A DNA stretch of 64,000 bases, from positions 32,626-96,625 of the forward strand of contig CAJXLK010000001.1 in the NCBI GenBank assembly GCA_913055635.1, given 5' to 3'. This DNA is from an uncultured Bacteroidota bacterium. Lineage in GTDB: Bacteria; Bacteroidota; Bacteroidia; Bacteroidales; UBA12077. The translations under genes were made by a program, and so were the position numbers. Of the stretch, positions 35,028 to 43,989 are shown in pieces. Under the pieces are notes generated by a model that worked only from the letters and a program-made list of their open reading frames with translations, did no database searches and was not told the origin of the DNA. Numbering within the stretch: position 1 is the first letter of the stretch; each line of letters starts with the position of its first letter.

Positions 35028-37778
35028 TCATTCGTCATTGGCATTGCCAGGGGTCAGGAATCTTTCCCGGTACCGGCTGGGCACTTCTCCGAATTCTTCC
35101 GAAAAGCAACGGCTGAAATATTTGGCATCGTTGAAGCCTGATTCCCAGGCCACTTCACTGACCGACTTATCGGGTTTAAGTAAGAGGCTGGAGGCCAGTT
35201 GAAGCTTGGCCTTTTTCATAAAATCAACGGCTTTCATCCCGGTGATCTTTTTGATTTTACGGTACAGCGAGGATTGAGAAAGGGACATTTGAGCCGCCAG
35301 GTCCTTCATTTTGAAATTTTCATCGCCGGCATTTTCATAGATGACTTCCAGGCACTGGTGAATGAATTGCTGATCTTCCTGGCTGCGGCTTTTCAACTCA
35401 TCAATGGCCATCAGCCCGTTGCTGAATTGTTTGCGGAGGTTCTGGCGGCAGTCGATCAGGTTTTGGATCCTGGATATTAAAATGTTTTCGTTGAAGGGCT
35501 TGGTAATGTAGGCATCGGCCCCGGTATCGAAACCTTTGATGGTAGAATCGCTTGAGTCGAGGGCGGTAAGCAGTATAACCGGAATGTGGCGGGTAACGGG
35601 ATTTTTCTTGATCAATCCGCACATCTCCATTCCATCCATCCGGGGCATCAGGATGTCGCTGACAATGAGTTCGGGAATGTGGTATTTGGCCATCTCCAGT
35701 CCTTTCTCGCCATCTTCAGCCTGGATCACCCGGTAATACTTATGGATGATGTTGTATTCCACCGAGCGCAATTCGGGGTTGTCTTCGACGATCAAGACGG
35801 TTTGGCGCCGATCCTCCTCCTCATTGAAGGGAGTCTGCGATTGTTCATCTTCGGCTTCTATAGTCTGCGGATCCCTGGGCTTTTCATGGTATTGGGGCAT
35901 CGAGACCTGAAAGGTTGATCCTTCGCCTTTTTTGCTGTTTACCTGAATGTCGCCGTTGTGCAGTTGGATCAATTCTTTGCTGAAAGCCAGCCCGATACCG
36001 GTGCCCGGGTCCTGTTGAATGGGATCATTTTTGCCCCGGAAAAAGCGGTCGAAAATGTAGGGCAGTTCTTCTTCTGAAATGCCATGGCCGGTATCTTTAA
36101 TTAAAATATGAATCTCCTGGTTTTTCCTGAACAGGGTCAGGTTGATCCGGCCCTGTTCGGGGGTGTATTTGATGGCGTTGGATAAGAGGTTGAACATCAC
36201 TTTTTCGAGCATACCCGGGTCAAAATCGGCCTCGAGGTTCTCGGGTAGGTCATATTCAAGGGAGATGTTGTTTTCGGCGGCTTTGATCCGGAAGGTCTGG
36301 GCGATGTCGCCAAGGAAGCCGGCCAGATTGCCCCGGTGATAATTGACCTGGTAACGGTTTTTATCCAGTTTGCGGAAATGCATCACCTCTTCGGAAAGGT
36401 TTAACAGGCGGTTGGTATTGCGCCGGACAGTGTCTAATTTTTTTCGCAGGTGGGGATCATCGCTGTTTTCGATCATTTCATTGACCGGCAGGGAAATCAT
36501 GGTCAAAACGGTGCGGAATTCATGGGATATGTTGGTAAAAAAGCGCAGCTTCATTTCGTTGGCTTCTTCGGCCACTTTCACCATGCGTTCCAGGTGATCG
36601 CGCTGGTCGGTGATCTTTTTGTTTTGTTGTTCGATGGTGCGGTTTTTTTGGGCCAGGGTTTTGTTGATCCGGCTTTTTTGTCGCAGGTAATAATAGATCA
36701 GCCCGGCGGTAACCATCAGGGAGAGGATCACCAGCAGGGAAAGGATTAAAAAGGTATTGCGTTTTTTCACCACCTGGTCGAGTTCTCCGATCAGGTTGCG
36801 TTGTTTATCGATGCGCTGCTGTTGTTTTTCCAGTTCGAGTGCCTGGTATCGGTAAGTGCGGGCGTTGGTGCTGTCGATGCGGGTGGTGTGAAGGGTGTTG
36901 AACTTGTAGAAGGATTGGCCGGTCAATATTTTCACGGCCAGCTGGATGGCTCGGTCTCCGCCGGTGGGATAAAGGAAGGTCCCGTCAATCTGGCCTTTCA
37001 TCACCATCGGGACCCCCCGCTTGGGCTCATTCAGCCCGTCGATGCCAATGATGTAGGGGTCGATCCCGTATTTTTTGGTGGATTGCCAGGCGCTGCGGGC
37101 CATGCGGTCGTTATGAGCAAAGATCAGATCAAAATCGGTGAAATGCTGGAAAAGCGAATCGGTGAGCCGGCGGGCTTTTTCTTTTAGCCACTCCCCTTCC
37201 AGCGACTTGACAATCCGGATTTGGGGGTTATCCCGGATGATCCGGCGAAAACCTTCCCCCCGCTCCGTTGCCGGGGTGGACCCTTCAAGGCCCCTGATCT
37301 CAAGGATCCTGCCTTTTCCATCAAGCAGCGTGGAGGCAAAGCGGCCGGCTTCTTTGCCGATCGAAAAATTATCGGCCCCAATATAGGCGGTGAATTGGTC
37401 GGAACGAATCTTCCGGTCAATGATGACCACCGGTATGCCCCGATCATAAACCTGTTCAACCACAGGGGTCAGCGGCCTGGCTTCGTTGGGCGATACGATC
37501 AGCAAATCGATCCCCTTGTCAACCAACGCTTTGATGTCCTGGATTTGCTTTTGGTTGGAATTGTGGGCATCGCGGATCAAAAGATTGATCTCATGATCCC
37601 GGTAAAAACTGATTTCCCGCTTCATTTCCTCTATCATCTTTTGTCGCCACACGTCGCCGGTGGTACACTGGGCAAATCCAATGGTAAATTCTTCCTGCTT
37701 TGGCTTATTCTCAGACGAGCAGCCGCTTAATAAAATAAGAATGGCCAAAATGGCCAGGTATAGGGTCTTTTTGATCAT
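35028..37778 (-). CDS. Hybrid two-component system regulator with periplasmic sugar-binding domain
   Basis: The protein has 916 residues from the ATG at 37778. Order: signal sequence with a lipobox 'LSGC' (Cys20), a LacI/type-I periplasmic sugar-binding domain (about 30-320: 'FTIGFAQCTTGDVWRQKM', 'DKGIDLLIVSPNEA', 'YIIGIDGLNE'), membrane helix 343-363, coiled coil, histidine kinase (H419 in 'NISHEFR', 'NLLSNAIKYTP', 'DTGHGIS', 'GTGIGLAFS'), receiver (D708 in 'LIVSDILMP') and an AraC-type HTH at the C-terminus. This is the architecture of the fructose-sensing regulator BT1754 of Bacteroides thetaiotaomicron. It diverges from the fructan operon, so it probably binds periplasmic fructose and activates that operon. 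The lipobox, if used, would be unusual for a protein with a later membrane helix. Confidence 0.92.
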   Translation of the reverse strand: MIKKTLYLAILAILILLSGCSSENKPKQEEFTIGFAQCTTGDVWRQKMIEEMKREISFYRDHEINLLIRDAHNSNQKQIQDIKALVDKGIDLLIVSPNEARPLTPVVEQVYDRGIPVVIIDRKIRSDQFTAYIGADNFSIGKEAGRFASTLLDGKGRILEIRGLEGSTPATERGEGFRRIIRDNPQIRIVKSLEGEWLKEKARRLTDSLFQHFTDFDLIFAHNDRMARSAWQSTKKYGIDPYIIGIDGLNEPKRGVPMVMKGQIDGTFLYPTGGDRAIQLAVKILTGQSFYKFNTLHTTRIDSTNARTYRYQALELEKQQQRIDKQRNLIGELDQVVKKRNTFLILSLLVILSLMVTAGLIYYYLRQKSRINKTLAQKNRTIEQQNKKITDQRDHLERMVKVAEEANEMKLRFFTNISHEFRTVLTMISLPVNEMIENSDDPHLRKKLDTVRRNTNRLLNLSEEVMHFRKLDKNRYQVNYHRGNLAGFLGDIAQTFRIKAAENNISLEYDLPENLEADFDPGMLEKVMFNLLSNAIKYTPEQGRINLTLFRKNQEIHILIKDTGHGISEEELPYIFDRFFRGKNDPIQQDPGTGIGLAFSKELIQLHNGDIQVNSKKGEGSTFQVSMPQYHEKPRDPQTIEAEDEQSQTPFNEEEDRRQTVLIVEDNPELRSVEYNIIHKYYRVIQAEDGEKGLEMAKYHIPELIVSDILMPRMDGMEMCGLIKKNPVTRHIPVILLTALDSSDSTIKGFDTGADAYITKPFNENILISRIQNLIDCRQNLRKQFSNGLMAIDELKSRSQEDQQFIHQCLEVIYENAGDENFKMKDLAAQMSLSQSSLYRKIKKITGMKAVDFMKKAKLQLASSLLLKPDKSVSEVAWESGFNDAKYFSRCFSEEFGEVPSRYRERFLTPGNANDE

Positions 37779-37928
37779 GGTAGAAAAAATTGTCAATACA
37801 GGATGAAAAAATATGCATTTTACCCTTTCCGGATTATTCATCCCCGATTGCTTTTTTTTTCACCCCGGGGGGATTTGTTTAAAGATTAGTTTAGCATTTT
37901 AGCAAATCTGGATGAAGGCATCTGTACA

Positions 37929-37942
37929 TGCAAACGTTTGCA
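37929..37942. promoter_or_regulatory. Perfect palindrome TGCAAACGTTTGCA, LacI-type operator candidate
   Basis: A 14-bp perfect dyad lies 31 bp before the fructokinase start, in the divergent gap with the hybrid regulator. Its AAACGTTT centre and CpG axis look like sites of LacI/GalR-family repressors. No such repressor is encoded in this window. It differs from the direct-repeat sites expected for AraC-type hybrid regulators. Confidence 0.55.
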
Positions 37943-37973
37943 AAATAAATGAAAAACTTCTAATTACAAAAAT

Positions 37974-38876
37974 ATGGATACCAGCAGTCGAATATTGAGT
38001 TATGGCGAAATCCTGTGGGATGTTTTACCGGACCGGAAAGTTCCCGGGGGGGCACCTATGAATGCGGCCATACATTTAAAAAAGCTGGGTTTGGATGTAC
38101 ATTTTACCAGCCGGGTTGGACAGGACGAGTTGGGTGATCAGCTGGTGAGTTATTTGGAGGGCATACAATTTCAGGATTACTATCTGCAAAGAGATGGTGA
38201 TCATCCCACCAGCATTGCCAATGTAGACATGAGCGATCCGAATGATCCGCAATATCAGTTTCCCGATTGTGCCTGGGATTATATTGAATTGGACCGGCCG
38301 ATGAAAGACCTTGTGGAGGAAGCGGAAATGGTTATATATGGCAGCCTGGTGGCCCGAAATGAAAAGAGCCGGCAAACATTGATGAAGATCCTTGAGGGGG
38401 AGCATCGCTACAAGGTTTTTGATGTGAATTTAAGAAGGCCCAATTATACCCGCCAGGTGATTGAAGCGCTTTTGGAGAAGGCCGATTTGATTAAGATGAA
38501 TGAACATGAGCTGACGGTGCTGGGGGAATGGTTTTTCAACACCAGGGAGGATGAAGCGACCCTGTTGAAGCGGCTTCGCTGGCGGTTCGGGGCTGAGGTG
38601 ATTGCCGTGACCCGGGGCGGACAGGGGGCTTCGCTGCTGTGGCAGGACGATTATTACCGCCATGGGGGGCATCAGGTTAGGCTGGTCGATACCATCGGAG
38701 CCGGAGATGCTTTTTTAGCCGGGATCGTCAATGGACTGCTGCGACATGAGCATCCACGGGAGATCTTGTCCCTGGCTACGGCCCTTGGGGCCTATGTGGT
38801 GTCTCAGACCGGCGGCAATCCGACCTATGATATGGAACAGATTCATCAGCTGATGGAACAAAAAGACCCGAACTGA
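37974..38876 (+). CDS. Fructokinase (PfkB/ribokinase family)
   Basis: The protein has 300 residues. PfkB-family signatures are present: 'GEILWDVLPDRKVPGGAPMNAAIHLKKLG', 'TSRVGQDELG', 'FDVNLRRPNYT', 'KMNEHELTVLG' and the catalytic 'VDTIGAGDAFLAG' with base D245. 'DVNLR' and 'GGAPMNAA' are typical of Bacteroidota fructokinases. It would phosphorylate fructose, released from fructan and imported by the downstream porter, to fructose 6-phosphate. It is the first gene of the fructan operon, 146 bp before susC, and diverges from the hybrid regulator. Confidence 0.92.
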   Translation: MDTSSRILSYGEILWDVLPDRKVPGGAPMNAAIHLKKLGLDVHFTSRVGQDELGDQLVSYLEGIQFQDYYLQRDGDHPTSIANVDMSDPNDPQYQFPDCAWDYIELDRPMKDLVEEAEMVIYGSLVARNEKSRQTLMKILEGEHRYKVFDVNLRRPNYTRQVIEALLEKADLIKMNEHELTVLGEWFFNTREDEATLLKRLRWRFGAEVIAVTRGGQGASLLWQDDYYRHGGHQVRLVDTIGAGDAFLAGIVNGLLRHEHPREILSLATALGAYVVSQTGGNPTYDMEQIHQLMEQKDPN

Positions 38877-39022
38877 TCAACTCAGCAAAAGAGCACAATC
38901 TTGAGGGACAAAATCCCCATGCACATACCGGCACAATAAGGCAAAGCACAAACCATGCAATCCATAGAAATATGACATATATATATGATCGAGTTGATTT
39001 TTTAACCTAAACCCAAGTAGTT

Positions 39023-42000
39023 ATGAAACGAAGCATTTTGTTATTGATTTTGTTTAATGTCTTGGTTGTAATGGGCTATGCGCAACAGAAGCAGGTGAGT
39101 GGCCAGGTTACAGACAAGACGAGCAATGAACCCTTACCCGGGGTGTCGATTGTCGAGAAAGGCACCCAGAACGGGACGATCACCGATGCCAACGGGAACT
39201 ACACGATCACCGTTGAGCAGGGTGACTCGCTGGTATTCACTTTTGTGGGCATGCAGCGCAAAGTGGTGCCGGTAGGCTCGGCCAATACGGTCAATGTGGC
39301 TATGATTGAAAAAGTGCAGGAATTGGAGCAGGTGGTGGTTACCGGTTATCAAACCCAAAAGAAGGCCGATTTGACCGGTGCGGTATCCACCGTGGATGAG
39401 GATGTCATCGAGGAGTCCACCTCCGGCAACCCGGTTAAATCGCTGCAGGGGCAGGTTTCCGGTTTATTTGTTGAGACCAGCGGCGCCCCCAATGCCGATG
39501 CCACCATCCGCATCCGCGGGCTCAGTACTTTGGGCAACAACGACCCCCTCTTCATTATTGATGGCATGCCCACCAAATCGGGCATGGTCCAGGATCTGCA
39601 TCCCAATGAGATCAAATCGATCCAGGTGCTGAAGGATGCTGCTGCCTCCTCTATATATGGTGCCCGTGCCTCCAACGGGGTGGTCATTATTGAGACCAAG
39701 CAGGCCGATGAAGGCGTTAAGGTCCAGTTTAATTCTTCGGCGGCCGTTCAGAATTACCATACCAAACTGGATGTGCTCAATACCCAGGAGCGGGGACGGG
39801 CCTTATGGCGGGCCTCGATTAACGACGGGCTCGATCCCAATGAACGCCCCCTCTACGATTATGAATGGCACACCAACGACCAGGGTCATGCCGTACTCGA
39901 TGAGGTGAAACCGGTGGAATGGATTGACAAGGAGGCCGGCATCAGATCGGCCAATACCAACTGGTATGACGAAATTTCGCGAACCGGGGTGATCACTTCC
40001 AACAACCTGACCGTTTCTTCCGGCGGCGACCGCGGGGGCGTTTTGATGTCGCTGAGTTATTACGGCAACAAAGGCGTGGTCAAGGAGAACGATTTTAACC
40101 GCATTTCCGGCCGCCTCAACTCCGACTACTCCTTCTTTGACGGAAGGTTGAAGATTGGCGAGAACCTGCAAATATCCAAGTCGAAGGAGACCCCCATGCC
40201 CAGCGGTCTGGGCGGCACACCGCTCTGGCTGGGGCTGATCGCCCAACCCATCCTGCCGGTTAAAACCGTCGACGGCGACTGGGCCGGTCCGATCGGGGCA
40301 GGTTTTTCCGACCGCAACAACCCCGTGCGCCTGATTGAACACAACAAATGGGATAAAAACCATACCGTTAAAACTTTTGGTAATCTTTTTGCCGAGCTGG
40401 AGATTGTTAAAAACCTGAATTTCAAATCTACCTTTGGCATTGATTACACCAATTACCACAACTGGGATATTCAGCGTACCTACCAGGCCGGTTTCCTCGG
40501 ACGCAATATCAACAGCCTCAATAAACGCCAGGAGCACAACCTGAACTGGACCTGGTCGAATACACTGAACTACCAGTATGATTTTGGCAAGCACAGTGGG
40601 AATGTACTGGCCGGTATGGAGGCCATCAAGAATGACTTCCGCTATTTCTCGGCCTACCGCGAGGAGTTTGCCATTGAGGAGCTGGAGTACTTTACCATGA
40701 ATGCCGGTACCGGTTTGAAAAACAATACCGGATCCATCACCGGTTATCAGTTGCTGTCCTATTTTGGCAAGGTTAATTATTCTTATGCCGACAAGTATTA
40801 TGCTTCGGCCACCCTTCGCTATGACGGGTCATCTCGCTTTGGTGAGAAGAACAAGTTTGGATTTTTCCCGGCCTATTCCCTGGGATGGCGCATCAGCAAC
40901 GAGTCGTTTTTTGAAGACAACATCGATGTCATATCCAACCTGAAGCTGCGTTTTGGCTGGGGACAGACCGGTAACCAGGAGATTGCCAATGATGCCCGTT
41001 TTGCCCTTTACCGGCCCAACTATGGCGAAGATTCCGACGAAATCATGTGGGAACCCGGTGAAGGCACCGCCTATGACATTTCCGGCAACGACAGCGGTAC
41101 CCTCCCCAGCGGTTTTATGGCCACCCAAACGGCCAACCCCGCCATTAAGTGGGAGGCTACTACAGAAACCAACATTGGCGCAGACTTTGGATTTTTTAAG
41201 GACAAACTGGTCGGTTCGTTTGATTACTTTATGCGCGAGACCAATGACATCTTGATTCAGCCACCTTTTATCGCCGTGCAGGGAGAAGGAGGCAGCCAGT
41301 GGGTGAATGGTGCATCGGTTGAAACCAGCGGTTTTGAAGTTTCCCTGCGCCACAAGAACAGCCTGGGCGACTTCACCTATGATGTTGCTTTCAACCTCGG
41401 CTCGTTCTCCGATGAGATCACCTACCTGCCTGAGTCGGTGGTCGATGCTTACCCGGGCAACTCGGAAAAAACCATCATCGGCCATTCCATGCAATCCATC
41501 TTTGGCTATGTGGCCGACGGTATATTTCAGAATGAACAACAGGTTCAGGAGCATGCCGAGCAGCCGGGCAAAGATGTGGGCCGGATCCGGTATAAGGACC
41601 TCAATGATGATGGTGAAATTACGCCCCTGGATCAAAGGTACCTCGGTGTGGAACATCCTGATTTTGAATATGGTTTGAACACCCAGCTGTCCTATAAAAA
41701 TTTCAGCTTCAGTTTCTTCTTCCAGGGTGTGCAAGGCATTGAGGTTTACAATGACATGAAGTACCGCACCGATTTTGTCGGTCAGTGGACCGGGGCCAAT
41801 TTTGGTGCCAGGACATTGGATGCCTGGAGCCCAAAGAACAAAGATTCCAACATCCCGGCCCTTTCGCTCTCCGATAAGAACAATGAAAACCGCCCGTCTA
41901 CCTATTATGTGGAGAACGGCTCCTATTTAAAACTCCGGCATTTTCAGATCGGCTATACCCTGCCCGACAAAATGCTCGAGCGGGTTGGATTGTCGCACCT

Positions 42001-42145
42001 GAAGGTTTACCTCAGGGGAGAAAATGTTTTTATGATCAAAGACACCAACGGGGATGACCAATTTACGGCCCCCGACCCGGAGAACCCGGATATGGCTTAT
42101 CCGCGTCCCCGGAAATTTATCCTGGGGCTGAACCTCTCCTTATAA
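39023..42145 (+). CDS. Fructan-locus SusC-type TonB-dependent transporter
   Basis: The protein has 1040 residues: a signal peptide ('ILLLILFNVLVVMGYAQ'), a carboxypeptidase-regulatory-like domain ('VSGQVTDKTSNEPLPGVSIVEKG', about 24-98), a plug with 'VVTGYQTQKKADLTGAVSTVDED' and 'IRIRGLSTLGNNDPLFIIDGMPTKSG', then the barrel ending 'RKFILGLNLSL'. It forms an importer with the SusD that follows 28 bp later. The surrounding fructokinase, GH32 genes and fructose-type hybrid regulator indicate levan or inulin oligosaccharides as substrate. Confidence 0.94.
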   Translation: MKRSILLLILFNVLVVMGYAQQKQVSGQVTDKTSNEPLPGVSIVEKGTQNGTITDANGNYTITVEQGDSLVFTFVGMQRKVVPVGSANTVNVAMIEKVQELEQVVVTGYQTQKKADLTGAVSTVDEDVIEESTSGNPVKSLQGQVSGLFVETSGAPNADATIRIRGLSTLGNNDPLFIIDGMPTKSGMVQDLHPNEIKSIQVLKDAAASSIYGARASNGVVIIETKQADEGVKVQFNSSAAVQNYHTKLDVLNTQERGRALWRASINDGLDPNERPLYDYEWHTNDQGHAVLDEVKPVEWIDKEAGIRSANTNWYDEISRTGVITSNNLTVSSGGDRGGVLMSLSYYGNKGVVKENDFNRISGRLNSDYSFFDGRLKIGENLQISKSKETPMPSGLGGTPLWLGLIAQPILPVKTVDGDWAGPIGAGFSDRNNPVRLIEHNKWDKNHTVKTFGNLFAELEIVKNLNFKSTFGIDYTNYHNWDIQRTYQAGFLGRNINSLNKRQEHNLNWTWSNTLNYQYDFGKHSGNVLAGMEAIKNDFRYFSAYREEFAIEELEYFTMNAGTGLKNNTGSITGYQLLSYFGKVNYSYADKYYASATLRYDGSSRFGEKNKFGFFPAYSLGWRISNESFFEDNIDVISNLKLRFGWGQTGNQEIANDARFALYRPNYGEDSDEIMWEPGEGTAYDISGNDSGTLPSGFMATQTANPAIKWEATTETNIGADFGFFKDKLVGSFDYFMRETNDILIQPPFIAVQGEGGSQWVNGASVETSGFEVSLRHKNSLGDFTYDVAFNLGSFSDEITYLPESVVDAYPGNSEKTIIGHSMQSIFGYVADGIFQNEQQVQEHAEQPGKDVGRIRYKDLNDDGEITPLDQRYLGVEHPDFEYGLNTQLSYKNFSFSFFFQGVQGIEVYNDMKYRTDFVGQWTGANFGARTLDAWSPKNKDSNIPALSLSDKNNENRPSTYYVENGSYLKLRHFQIGYTLPDKMLERVGLSHLKVYLRGENVFMIKDTNGDDQFTAPDPENPDMAYPRPRKFILGLNLSL

Positions 42146-42173
42146 TTTCTTCATCTTATAAAACACGACTGCT

Positions 42174-43901
42174 ATGAAACGATTTAAGATACTGATAACC
42201 ATACTCACATTGGGAACCTTGATGTTCGCCTGCACCGAGGATTTTCTCGAATACAAACCCAAGGGCACCGTTAGCGGCGATCAGCTGAATACCCCGGAAA
42301 GGGTTGACAAGATGTGCATCGCTGCCTATTCGGCCCTGGGCAATGACCACTGGACCGTTCCCTATACCAGCCTTTGGCCTTACGGGAGTGTGCGCTCGGA
42401 CAACTCCTATAAAGGCGGCGGAGGTACGGCCGATGTACCCGGATTTAACAAACTGGAACAGTTTGCCTTTATTACCACCGATATGTCGGATGGGGATCTC
42501 CTGTGGCATCGCCTGTTTATCGGTGTTTCCCGGGCCAATAAAGCCCTGAAGCGACTGGAAGAGCTTTCAGAGGATGAGTTTGCAAAGAAAACCACCCGAA
42601 TGGCCGAAATGCGCTTTTTAAGGGGCCATTTTAATTTCCTGCTGAAGATCAATTTTAAGCACATTCCCTATATCCATGAGGACATTCCGGCCGACAGCCT
42701 GAAAAATATTTCCAACCGCAAATATTCCAGCCAGGAGCTGTGGGATAAGATTGCCGCTGATTTTGAGTATGCCCAGAACAATCTCCCTGCCGACCAGGAA
42801 GATGTAGGCCGGGCCGATAAGTTCAAAGCCAAGGCCTATCTGGCAAAAACCTTGCTTTATCAGGCCTATGAGCAGGATAAGGAATACAATGTGGTCAACA
42901 TCGACCAGCAGAAGCTGGAACGGGTGGTTTCCCTGGTCAATGATGTGATTGGTTCGGGCAAATACGATTTGTTTGATGATTATGCCAAAAATTTCCTGTG
43001 GCAGTATGAAAACGGGCCCGAATCGGTTTTTGCCATTCAGAATTCGATTGATGACGGGACCGAATCCGGCCGCCTGGATATGGGCAACGGGCTGAACCAC
43101 AACATGGCCTCTGAATATGGTTGCTGCTGGTTCCACATCCCCAGCCAGAACCTGGTCAATGCTTATGAGACCAGCGCTGACGGGTTGCCCTTGTTTGATA
43201 CCTTTAACCAGAGTGATATGAAAGATTCGGCTCAATTCCAGGACAACACGGTAGACCCCCGTTTGGATCACACCGTGGGCATACCGGGGCATCCTTTCAA
43301 GTACAAGCCGGATTTTGTTTACCAGACCGGATGGGCCAGAACGCCCAATATCTATGGTTATTACTCGACGATGAAAGAGATTCAGCAGCCTGACTGTCCT
43401 TGTTTCAAGAAAGTAGGGCCTTTCTATGCCTCCAGCAAGAACACGATCGTCATCCGTTATGCCGATGTGCTGTTGTGGAAAGCGGAAGCCCTGATTGAGT
43501 TGGGCCGCGAGGACGAGGCCCTGCCGATCATCAACCGGATCAGAGGGCGGGCTCAACAAAGTACCGGCCGCCTGGAGCGCTCCAATGGCGATCCCATCTC
43601 CAATTACAGCATGCAGACCTACAAGCCGGGTGAAAATTGCACCTGGACCCAGGATTTTGCCCGCAAAGCCCTGCGATGGGAACGCCGCCTCGAGTTTGCC
43701 ATGGAAGGATGGCGTTTCTACGACCTCGTGCGTTGGGGCATCGCTGCTGAGACCATCAATTCCTACTTTGAAGAGGAAAAAACCAAACGCGAATACCTCA
43801 AAGAGGCCCATTTTACCGAGAACCGGGATGAGTATCTGCCCATTCCCCAGCAGCAAATTGATTTCAGTGAGGGTACCTACAAGCAGAATCCGGGTTGGTA
43901 A
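42174..43901 (+). CDS. Fructan-locus SusD-type surface lipoprotein
   Basis: The protein has 575 residues and the lipobox 'MFAC' (Cys20). 'DFLEYKPKGTVSGDQLNTPERVDKM' at the N-terminus, 'EMRFLRGHFNFLLKINF' and the C-terminal 'LRWERRLEFAMEGWRFYDLVRWGIA' are typical SusD/RagB features. It is larger than the other SusD in the window (575 versus 495 residues). It would cap the preceding SusC and bind fructan chains at the cell surface. Confidence 0.94.
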   Translation: MKRFKILITILTLGTLMFACTEDFLEYKPKGTVSGDQLNTPERVDKMCIAAYSALGNDHWTVPYTSLWPYGSVRSDNSYKGGGGTADVPGFNKLEQFAFITTDMSDGDLLWHRLFIGVSRANKALKRLEELSEDEFAKKTTRMAEMRFLRGHFNFLLKINFKHIPYIHEDIPADSLKNISNRKYSSQELWDKIAADFEYAQNNLPADQEDVGRADKFKAKAYLAKTLLYQAYEQDKEYNVVNIDQQKLERVVSLVNDVIGSGKYDLFDDYAKNFLWQYENGPESVFAIQNSIDDGTESGRLDMGNGLNHNMASEYGCCWFHIPSQNLVNAYETSADGLPLFDTFNQSDMKDSAQFQDNTVDPRLDHTVGIPGHPFKYKPDFVYQTGWARTPNIYGYYSTMKEIQQPDCPCFKKVGPFYASSKNTIVIRYADVLLWKAEALIELGREDEALPIINRIRGRAQQSTGRLERSNGDPISNYSMQTYKPGENCTWTQDFARKALRWERRLEFAMEGWRFYDLVRWGIAAETINSYFEEEKTKREYLKEAHFTENRDEYLPIPQQQIDFSEGTYKQNPGW

Positions 43902-43931
43902 GGGTTGACCGGAACTGCTTTTTCAAGGGAA

Positions 43932-43950
43932 GAACGGGCCACGCCCGTTC
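43932..43950. promoter_or_regulatory. Perfect hairpin between susD and the first GH32 gene
   Basis: GAACGGGC (43932-43939) and GCCCGTTC (43943-43950) form an 8-bp stem with a 3-base loop, followed by TCCCTCCCTCTTTTAT. It sits inside the operon, 30 bp after susD, and may be a partial terminator or an RNA-stabilising structure that lowers expression of the enzymes relative to susCD. Confidence 0.45.
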
Positions 43951-43989
43951 TCCCTCCCTCTTTTATCAACCAGACATAAACCATATGAG

